Source of the DNA: Otis tarda
Taxonomy: Eukaryota > Chordata > Aves > Otidiformes > Otididae
DNA length: 64,000 nt
Direction: 5' to 3'
NCBI GenBank assembly: GCA_026413225.1
Contig: CM048554.1
Location: 47,277,963-47,341,962 of the forward strand
A program made the translations under genes and the position numbers. Below, one piece after another: positions 51,501-63,500 of this stretch. Under the pieces are notes generated by a model that was not told where the DNA came from, did no database searches, and saw only the letters and a program-made list of their open reading frames with translations. Each line of letters starts with the position of its first letter. The first letter of the stretch is position 1.

Positions 51501-54500
51501 GTAAAATTCTGACAGATAAACAAATACACTCTTCTGATAAATATTGCTTCCGAATAAAATATGAGATATTGGCATTTTCAGTTATTTAAAATTTGTTATA
51601 CATTTGAAAAGAAAGGCATACTTGATATTTTCTGAGTGAATGTAAATGTTACAACATTCTCCTCACTGAGATTCTCCAGATGTTGTTTTTCTTCTTGTAG
51701 TGCCATTCCAACCAAATGTAAAACCTAGGTAGAAATTAAAAATTTTAGGTTTTTTCTTAAATAATTCATATAATCTCTTTTCATAGTTTGGGCAATTCAT
51801 TAAGAGACAAGGAAGTCATAAAATGGAGGTATATAATGAGAATATACTTGAAGTTATTTCTGTATACATAATTCCAAAAGTATATTACACAGGAGTAACA
51901 GAGTTTGTTTACAAATTCTTGAAACTTTGCCAGATAAAAACTGCATTATATCACTTGTATCTTTCTCTTTGCTGTTCTGTCTAGTGAGTGAGAAGTCAGT
52001 GCTTCTTAGCTTTCTCCCTAGCAACTGCAAGCTAGTATCACAAGTCTCTGGACAGAAGCACGATGCATGCTTTAAACCCTTTTTACATATAAAATTTAAC
52101 TGACGCAAAGTTTAAAGTATTACATTAAATTTATTCTAACACTCTAGAAACACATTTTAAAATAACGTTAACTTCTAGGTCAGTAAAAAGCTGTAATCTC
52201 CTTGAACTTAAAAATTGAAATTACTCTATTTGGCACTAAAATAGTCTGAAAGGCATTTTAAAGCTAAAATACTTAAATCTTGGTGGTGAACTCTGTCATG
52301 CTGAATCAACCACTTTTGCAACCCCATACAAATTGGCAGGATGCTCTAGATAAATAGCATTACTGAATGCCTGGAATCAACACTGAAACCCATGTAAGGA
52401 AAGGATAATCACTGGAAAAATCTGTAGCAGAACTGGAACACAACAGTCTAAGGTAACTAAATTATCTCCAGAAAAATCTTATTAGTCTTGAAGGTTTTTT
52501 TTATTTGTTTTAATAAGTACGTAAAATTTTCCTCAGTCCGTCACATCTATCTAAGAAGGCCTCATCAGATATGGACCACCTCTTCCAGATGTCTTATATC
52601 AACCTTTGCATGGTGCTTCCAAGACAAGAGTGGTTGACTTGGGAAAGATGCAGTGCAACTGCATGGCACCAGTGAATATAAATAGTCATGAGTTTCTGAG
52701 AAAGTGACAGGTCCCTAATGAATTGCACATTTTTGAGAATGACACAGAGGGAGTCAAATGGCTGAGCATGTTCTAGTTCAGTTTAAAAAAAAAAAAAATC
52801 TTATTCTATTCAAACTGTTATTCCCAAGTCTAGCATTCTCACATTATCTAAATGTAACTACATTCTTCAATTTTTGTTGTGATTTACAATACTGACATAT
52901 TGTTCCATTTTCACCTTTTTTGGCATTACACAGAATTGTTCATGTTAATTTAAACTTAGCTATAAAAGACAATATACACTCAATAAGACTGAATGTCAAA
53001 AAGTTAACACTCAGTTTCAGAGGTGAGGTTTTATTTTAACATTTCATTTAAGAATCTATCAATATTTCTGAAAAATATTGGGTTTGGATACCAAACCAAC
53101 AACCTTGACCAATACGAATAGCCCTTTGATGGCAGTTCACCACTTATCTCTACACACCTCAGAAAAATCAGCATTGCGGACAACAAAATCTACAGTAACC
53201 CTCCAGGTTTCTAAAGTTCATTATAAATAGTAAGGAATAAACAGCTCAGTTGAGTTTCCCAAAGCTGATACATTTTCAAGTTAGAAAATTATTTTCTGTA
53301 GGTTTATGATTTTTTTTCTGAAGTGATTTAGTCTAAATTGAACATAAGCAAAGGAATGTCACAAAAAAAGTCAACGTGGTTTACTTAATATGCAACAACT
53401 CAGATAAATTGGTTCTCTACCGCAATAAACACTATCTCAGCTAATTCAAACAGAATTCTTCCCTCTCGTGTATCCTATTAGAAAGTCACCTCTGTCTTCC
53501 ATCGGCTTTTAAAAATAAATTGCATTGGAGGCAGAGGGCTTCCCTAGTCTTGTGTATCAGAAAACACCATTTATTTCTCATTCAGAGTATTCTGGATATG
53601 TTAGATACCATGTAAAGAACCCGAATCTATAAACTCATGTTAAAATACCAAAATACATATTCCTTTCTTTAGCATAAGCATAATTTTAAATAAGGAAACA
53701 TACCCTTTGCAGCATGGATTCTGACCAGGCATAGCCATTGTGTTCTACTGCCCACTGCAGTATAGTTCCCATAATGCACAGCATGACATCAGATTGAAGA
53801 ATATTAACCAGACTTGCAAAAAGAGGGCAGAAAGGAGGAAGAGCTGGCGGTGGCAGGGCTGAAAGGGAAATTTGTGTGTCTGACATTTCAGCATCTCTAA
53901 CATCTGCAACACCCATAGGAAATGTCTGACTTTTAAAAAGCTTAACAGCTTAACCCAAGACAGCATACAGTTGCTTGATAAACAGTATTACAGATAACAG
54001 GCTGTAACACTCAACATGGCTCACATGTAACACAAAAGCCAAAGGAATAAGCCATTCAGAAGCCGGTTCCACTACGGATCAGATTCCTGTTTATAACTAG
54101 GGAGACATAAGGGAAATTAGTACATTTTCAACTAGTTTCTTGCTAACCCAAGAACAAGATGTTAATCTAAGTATCAGGGCAATATACAGTTTGATAGGTG
54201 CTTCCCTCTTCTCCCATCTTCTCTCAAAGAGAAATACCTGTATCTTCTCTGTTCTGTCTTTTCAGCTTTCTTTGTGCTTCCTCTGCCTGAAATAGAAGAA
54301 TGATGCCAATATTACTCAAAATCTGTACAAATATAGAACTAATAAAAAAGCATTCATGCTTTATTACATGGTTACTATTTTTTCCTCTTTTTCCCAGCCT
54401 TAAATAAAAAAAAAAAAAAAAAAAAAAAAAAGGAGGCTCCCATGTCTTTTCAATTTGTCTTACATTCTACTTGTGAATTAGGGCATGCATCTTCAAAATT

Positions 54501-57500
54501 AATCTTTCTTCTTAAGCCAGCCTGGACTCTCTTTCTAGCATAAAATTGTAAGACAATCACAGCTAAAATGGTAATTTCCATAACGGTAAGTGGAAATAGA
54601 GATTGTTTAAATACTTTCAGTGAAATACGACCCAAGAGAACCCATAGGCAAGCTCCTGAAGCCCCAGGGATTTCAGCAGCTCCGTATAGAGCACAGGATC
54701 CAGTGACATAGAAATTGTTGTCAAAATCTTGGGCAAATTTTGTTGACATTTGAAAATAAGTTCATTTTTAGAAGTTAACTTCTAACCAGTTGATACTACT
54801 TGTCCACAAACTAAAGCTCTTGAAAAAAAGCAGACCAAAAAAGATATAAAATAGAAACTAGAAAGTTAAATTACTAGGTACCTTTGATTGCTCTGCCCTT
54901 GAAAAGTGATAGAAATACAGATTGAAGTTCTTGGCACACTCTGGTTTTAGTTCGTAGAGCCCTCTGCCTGTTAATCCAGGCTTCCTACCCAAAAGAAAAA
55001 AAAGTAAAAAAGAAAGAAAGAAAAAAAAAGTTATAAAAAGTTATGTTCATTGGTTATTAATATCTGAGCATAAAAGTTTAACTAGAACACTGCTCAATAG
55101 GCATTCTAGAAATCACATAAGTAACAGTATTAAGTAAAGCCATGGGGAAAACACCATGACCCCTTTCTTCTATGCTCTCATTTTCACTAATTTAGATATT
55201 CCATTTTTAAAGTTGAAATATTAAAGGGAAACATACTTGAAACATGCCACTTCTTCAATTACACTTTCCATTCCTGTCTCTCTGTTCTCCTACATTGAGT
55301 GAAAAGGTAAGATAGTGTGTTACTGTAGTTCTTAGATTAAACACATTCAAATATCATACAACACTAGATAAGCATGCAAAACAAACGTAGTACAAAGTCA
55401 TTTTACTGGCAATCAAGAGAACTCTAAAGCACGTAACATGATAATATATTCAGGAACACCATCTCTGCAAGACGTATTTTTAAAAAATCATGCCATTTTA
55501 AGTGATTAATTTTTACTGTTTTTCCCTGTCATAATAAACTTGGATGTAACAGTAACAGAAGAAAACTCTTAAATTAGCTTACTCAGCATATCTTAGGCAT
55601 AAATAGTCAATATTTCTGGTTTCTAGGCCTTTAAAATGAAACAAATATGGGAAAGCTAAAAAGACAAGTCACTGAAAAATGGTAAAACAACCACAAAAGG
55701 CAGCAGGAGAAACCAGCCCAAATATGTAACACAAATTAACTTTTAATATTCCCATCCCCTTCCTGCAATATATATTCATAGAGTCATAGAATCATAGAAT
55801 GGTTAGGGTTGGAAGGGACCTTCAAAGGTCATCTAGTCCAACCCCCCTGCAAGGAGCAGGGACATCCCCGACTAGATCAGGTTGCTCAGAGCCCCATCCA
55901 GCCTGGCCTTGAACGTTTCCAGGGATGGGGCAGTTAACACGCCAGGGAAAAAGTATTTAAGATTCACAATAGGATTTAGAATTCTAGCTTAAATCCTAGT
56001 TTTCTCTTTCATCCAACCTTAAAATATTTTTTAAAAATCAGAATTCGACCCTAAAATTTTACTTTTCAAATTGTTTATGGTTAAAATACTTAGAACCATG
56101 AAAAATATTTCAGAATTTATCATTAAGAGTACTACCAATATAGTAAAAGATTAACTTTTGAATTTTGACTGCTTTCAGAAATCATGTTTAAAAGATTGCT
56201 TCAAAAATAGTCTTAAAAAAAACCAAAAAGCTTTGCTATCCTACAAAACTACTCATACCAGAATTTAGATAAATGCTTCTGTCCATGAAAACGAAGCATT
56301 TACGTTACACAAGTGATGACACTGTGTCCAGTTCCATATCTTTTCAGTTATTGTTATGCTTTACATTATAACAGTTTATATTTCTGGACAGCTCCAACAA
56401 CCTGCTTCTATACATTTATTCAGGGTGTGCAAGCACACTGCAGAGACTGCCAGCCAGATGGCCTGATAAGAAAGAGTATTAAAAAGAGAAAATAGCTGAA
56501 GAAGCTCTCAGGCTCCTGCCTTTTTCATATGTTGTTTCTTCTTCTATAGCTCTTACTACCTTCTCCATGACAACCGTTAACCTGCACTCATGCTAACCTT
56601 GCTCTTAGCATAATCATGCTGCTTCCATTCCATCCGTTCCACACTAACTGGCATAAACTTGCACAATAAAAATTTTCAGCAACTAGTCTTATAAAACTGA
56701 AGTTGCTTTTTTTTTTTCCTCCCAAGTTACTTACATCTTCAGGTAATGCCTTTACCAATTCACTGTGAGCCATTGGCCTGATGCTCAGCTGATGGATGAT
56801 CTCTCGTTTTATTTCATCTGTTGCATTTACCTGTCCTATTCCAGGACTGAATCTTTCGCCTGTAAAAATAATTTTTTTTTTTTTTTAGGATTTTAAAATT
56901 AATTTATCTTCTTTCACAACTAAAGCAGAAGACTGGAAAATAAGTCTCTTCAGTGAAATCTTACTTTCACCCACCAGTGTTCAAAAATTCATTACGTTAA
57001 TCTAAGCTAGTTCCAAGGCTTTTCTCCTAGGAAAGAAGTCAGAACTATGGGAAGCTCAAAATAGAACTGAGCTTGAGATGACAATGAAGAACGCTCATTC
57101 CAGATCATTTAAAGAGACTGAATTTTAAAAATTAAATAAATGTATTCTGGACTTACCAACAATCATTATAATGAGGTATAGCATCTCTTCTATAAGTGTG
57201 TTATTTTGTTGAACAACATCCTGAATTAAATAAACAAACAAAAAATATACATTTTTCAATTAAAGGTAAAATAACACACATGCTGAATATTTTTTTTTTA
57301 GTACTTCAAAACATTGCCCCTTTTCACACTTCGCACTCCCAAATTAAGCTATGCTGAAATGCAATCACAAATGCCTTAAACTTCTTAAACAACGCAAAAG
57401 TTATGCACTGGCTTCTAATATTTACTAGTTTGACGTGTAAAAATATTTACACATATTTCAAACTGGTCAAAATAAATTAAAATAGGACAGGTTTTGCTTT

Positions 57501-60500
57501 TTTATCAACAAATTGCACAGTCTCAGTACAACAGCATCTGATACACTTTTGAAAACAAAATTACAATTTTCTACTGCAGTAGTCCATAAAATACCTTGTT
57601 AGTATTTTCTGTGCTAAATCTTTTACCATAGTCTGGAGTACTAAATATCTGATAAAGTTCAAAGCGACTCAGCATTATCATCAAGAAGTGATTTGGATCC
57701 ATCATAGACACACCTGTCTATTAAAGAAAAAAATTATTACAAAGAGAAAATAATTGGGTGTTATTACAGCATGTTTGTATATTTACACGCAATGTTCACC
57801 GCATAGTCTTTATGAAATTCATTCCTCTCTCTATCCTGAGCATGAATCTAAACTTAAGTTTACTTCTGATACTCTTTTAAGTGTAAAATATTCAGGGTTA
57901 TTCCTTCTATCTCAAATATTCTAAATAAGATTTAATTAAATACTTTTGGTTGGTTGGTTTTGTCTCTACAATCCTGTTTATGCTGGCTCAGCTTTCAGAA
58001 GGCATAATATCACTTAGTATATAGCACACAAAAAAACATTAAATATATAGCACATTAAAACCAAATTCCAAGCCTCAAAGGAAGGTTGAAAAATTCAGCA
58101 AGACTTTCAAAATCTTCCTGGAAAGATGATTGCTAAGGTTTCAATGTACCACAAATATTTACTTTCATTTCTGAAAGCTACTGGCCAAAGTTTTTTCTGT
58201 TTATTAAACAATGTGTCTGAATTATCCAGTTATAAACCTTTGTTGTTAGTTTACTATTGCTAAATGGCTCCACCTTTAAGATACAATAATTTCCAACAAA
58301 CTGAAGGATATAGACCCAAACAGGCAGCTGCAGATGATCATTAAAAATCAGGGGCAGATCAAGCTTCAGAGAGATATGTCGGAAAGCAGAACTAACTCAG
58401 GACATATGCGTCATATTGGGTATTGTTAACTCTAGGTAAGATTTGAGAGACTTCCTGACAAAAGATTTTGCTGTCTAGGTGAACTATGCACCCTGAGCTG
58501 CAAATTTTAGCTTTCATCATTCTCAATGGAGAAGTAATGCATCAGACCTCTGCGTCAAAACTAAGTAGACTGTCAGATTTGTAAAATCTCTTCTGAAGGA
58601 AAAAAAATCATGAACTACTATATGGACTTCCACTTTCTATTCAACATTTTAGATGTCATCTTTGAAAGGAGGGAGAAGAGGCAACATATACGTTGAGTAC
58701 ATTACTGAAGACCTGTAGATTCACACAACTGCCAGTACAGCATCACCCATCGGTTAAAATACTACGTTCTTGAAGATGTAGCATTATCTATGCGTTACAC
58801 AGAAAATTCTGTGCTTTCCACAGTATATTTGAAAAACAAAGATTACAACAGCAGTATTTCCTTTACAAATTATCCCATAACAACACAGATACAATAAAAG
58901 TAGAAATAATTCCACAAAAATTGACTTTCTGCCTTGTCATTAAAAGGTTCTGATAGAGCTAAAAACAAATGCACACATCTTGAAAATTTTTGATAAAAAC
59001 GCAAACTGGTACGTGTGGTTACCTGAAGCATTACTATGTCCTTGTCAAACATCTCCCTCCTGCACTTCACATTATGATAGTAATAAATCTGAAACAAAAA
59101 ATAATCCCACAATAATTAATAAACATCATATTTAATCTAAACTTATTTTCATTCTGGAAAAATAAACTTTATAACAAAGTATCAGTAAACAAAAAAAAAA
59201 TCTGTGATTTGGAAAAATTATACAAATATACTTGTACGCAAAAAGCATTTTTATATAGCACAGAACAAGCATAGCTGCTGGCTGGGTTGTATTGATCTAA
59301 TGTCTAAATTGCATACACTTAGTAAAAAGGAAAAATCTCATGGACCTCTTTGGGGCTATATTTTAATACATCCACTTGTTTAGCAATTCACGGGTTGAAA
59401 CTCACAGGAGAGAAAGCCCTTGCAGTTGGAGAAATGTTCTTTCTTTGCTCCATGAATTACTCTAGTTATTTGAGATATAATCTTCCAGGAATTGCCAGTT
59501 TCAGCAAAATGTTAACATTGCGATAAAACCATACTTCACCCAAACCATCCTGGGAGCGAATGCAACAGTACTGCACCAAGATGCAACCAACAATGCAATC
59601 ACTGCATGGCACTGAAATGTGGGAAAAGTCGATTTTACCACAATTAAGGAAAAAAAAAAAGAGGGCTGACAATTTTCTACCTGGAACTGGGAATAATCTT
59701 CAGCATGCTAAACTTTCCTCCAGAGACACACCATTTCTCACCAGAATTACATGGAAGAAAGCTAGGCATGCCTGCCCTCTCTTCCCCATAATAATAATCC
59801 ACACACAGATGCCCGTTCCTATCTTCTGGGAGAATATCTAAAAGGAGCTGGCTCTCCACAGCCGAAGGAATAAGAAAGGACTTCCACACTGTAGGAACCA
59901 TATTACCTAAACTAAATCAGGCTCTTACCTTCAAGACGCTGACAACCAGGGGAAATTAACACAGAGACTTATTTCTCCATCAAAAGCTATGCTGAAATTT
60001 CAGATTTGATGTATGTCTACAGTAATATGGGTGCTGCAATAATGTACGTAGCTAGAGCTCCTTTTGCTTTAATAATAACAATAAAGGACATCACCTTATA
60101 AAGATTCTTTAGGTTAAGAGGCAAGAAGTGGCAGAATATAAAACATTCAAGCAGTTTAATGCAGCCTCCTAGTACACGGGCACTGCAATTATCTAGTGAA
60201 GATGAGAGCTTGTGGGAGGGAAAAAAGTTTCTAGCAAATAAATCAAATTAACACCTCATGGAATAAATCCTGTTTCTTTTGTAACCTATGTCTTGCCGAG
60301 AAAAATCACTCAAGGCAACCACCCTGGTGGGTGGCACTGACACTGCGGTACCACACTATAATAGTTATGCTTGAAACACCTAAGATCTAATTCATACAAA
60401 CACAGAAAACATAAGTTTAGAGATGGATGGAGCTAGTCTCCAGAAGTATGAAAGAAGTATGAGAGATAAAAGTCAAGAAACACTTAATTCTATGCTGGTT

Positions 60501-63500
60501 CTAATGCTTCTGTGTGGTCTTTGTATTTCAATTACTTTATAAACATAAACAGTAATAGTAACTTAATGGTGGATAGTTTTATACTTGAGACATTTTTATG
60601 TGCAGGTGATGAATGCATTACCAAAGAGGTGCAGATCTAATTCTGCACTTTGTGCTGCTGTTGGAGAGTATACAGCAAAAAGGCTAAGAGTTATTAACTG
60701 CATTATACTAAAACTCCTTTATGCACAGACTGCTAAGTTCACTGAGTACGGCAGTAGTCCTGAAACAAAAAAGCAACTTCTGACTAAGAAATCAAAGACT
60801 AGTTTAAAAGCACAAATATTCAAATGATGTGAGTGCTGACATAAAACCCAACCTCACATTGCCTTCTAAGATTTATGTAAGTGAAATTTGAAATCAATAC
60901 AGAAAAGGGAGGTTTTGAGGTCCAAAATTATCTCAGCGGAGTTATCAGAAAACAGTGATACTACAGCTACTGTGTACTTACCTGATTAACAAGAGAGAAT
61001 CCATTTCTTCTCCACATCCCTGCATGCACTTGGGCACATAGGACTAGGCATCGTAGAGGATGTTCTATTAACATGGGTGGGCTAAGTTCACTCTGCATTA
61101 AGAAAATGCAATATTTTTATATATAGAGAGAAAAGAAAATTAAGAAGGATGATACTTGTGATCATTAAAATATTCTGACAATAAAAAAGAGAAGTAAACC
61201 CAACACACATTACAAAAGTTTGATAAGCCTATTCGAAATCTATCCAGTCGTTAACCAGCCTTACATTCTGTCTTTGCTCCACAGTTCTAGTCCACAAGAG
61301 CTTTCATTTATTCTTAAAGATAGTAGGTTTCGCATTTTAAAACATCAACACTATCAATTTAACAACATTGTAATTTGCTTGCTTCCATTCAAAGATTAAG
61401 TAGTACTTCTTTCAAAAGACACTGGGATTTCTTCTCTCAGTTCTGTTTTCTCCTCTTTTAATTTATCTTGTTCTTTTTATCTTCCCCATAAAGAGTGTAT
61501 CAATAACAACATGTAGGAAGCAAGAAACAGTTGGGGAAGAAAATTAGAACCTAAGCCAAGGAGAAGGAATCAAATCCTGCTAAGAGTTCCTAAAAACAGC
61601 TTCTACTACAAAAACAAGTAACACATGAAGAACAAAATATGAACCTTACACCCAAGTCTTAAGTTATTTAAGAGAGCAATACTGATTGCTTATGCTTCAG
61701 CCATGAATATCCAGATATCAATCTTTTAAGAGGTAATTTTATCTACTAAAGATAGTCTCTCTGAACAGAAGTAATAGCAATAAGGTCCTTTGTTTTATTT
61801 AATAATACCCTACGCTTACATGACCAATTTCACATTCAGCGTTAATTATATTTAATGAATATGCGCCATTTAATTACATACCAGGGGTAGCAGCTCTGGA
61901 AACTTATATGCCACTTCAGTTTTACTCAACAAAACATGCAAGCCTACATAAATACATGAAAAATACATACATAACATTACATACAATATTTCATATAATT
62001 CAAATAGGACAAAAAAAAGTAATTTACTATAGGACCATTTTCTGGACACAGCTACAAGTCTGCAGATTTATCAAACTGGAGCTGCAGAGCTATTTCCTGA
62101 AGAGATATATTACAAAGTCTACATTTTAGGATAATTAAAGTTTTCCCATTTTATCTGTATAAAATTTGCAGTATAAGTGAGATTTTTGCCTTTCTTTTGA
62201 CTCAGTTGTGTTCCCTCAGTGACAGCAACGAGTCCTTGGTCTAGCAGGATAAATTATCAACAACAGATACTTCATCCTTTCTACCAGTCCTTAGAGGTTT
62301 ATAAAATACCTCAGGAACTATAATGATGCCCTTACAAAATACATAAGGGTTTTCTGGTTTGCTTTGTTTTAAAGCTACAAGGGTTTTGCTTAAAAAGTCA
62401 AACACTCAAAGTTATTTGATGCTGAGCTGCAGAGTATTTAACTTAAAGAATTATCTTTTTCACTTCATTACCCATGAATTTTTATCATGACTTTCTGATT
62501 CTGTAAACTAAAATTCATCAATCTTTTTTCAACACAACTCTTCAACACGATAGGCACAATATAAAGATATAGCTTAATTTTCGGGTGACACACATTTGAT
62601 AAACCTGTTCTTTAACAGAATGTTGATTAGTCTATTCAATCTGACAGCTAAACACATTTCAAAACAGTCAACTACAGTTCATATTTTGTTGCATTTCTTT
62701 TGCATCACTCAAGCGGCAAAAGGAGCAGTAACTGCTTACAACACATGCTGCTGACAGATCCAGAGGCATGAGACAACCTTCCCCAGGCCTGAAATGAAAA
62801 CAGCTTCTCCAGTGCTTGGGAAGATTTTGCCTAGAGGTTATCAAACAGGTAGAAACTGGCCTATTCAGGCTTTAAACAACTGTTGTGTGATTCCTTATGT
62901 ACGCACAAATACAAATTACATTTATGTAACATTCTCATTTCCTGAAATATTTTTAAACTGGTTCATACCTGCAAGTAAACGAGACACTGGGAGATGAATG
63001 CTAACTTTTTCCTGAGAAACACAGTATCTGATGGTCTCAACTGAATGTCCACACATACTGAGAACAATAGGCTGTTCTCCATCAGTAAAACCACTATGAC
63101 ACTGCATCAACACAGTCAGGCATTTCTTGTAAGCTTCAATTAACACTTTTTCCTAAAAGAAAGATTGCAGTTTACAGAGAGCATAAAAAAACAGAGCTCT
63201 GTAAAATAATACAAGCAACATAAAAGAGTCTGACAGGCCTTGGATTTTACCTTTATTAAGAGTCCTGCAAAATTAAGATAAGGAACTCAATAAAAGAACC
63301 TGAATTAAGGACGGGGGGGGGGGAACACGACGACACAGATTGCGAAACTCATACCGGTATGTCTGATTAGAAAAATATCCACTAGTTTGGGGTTTTTTTT
63401 TTTTGTAACTGATATTATGGAAACTTTCTGAGCAATCATCATGCTAGGCTACTAAAATCTGCACATTAACTAACAGTGATAGATTAAAGCCAGCTTGAAT

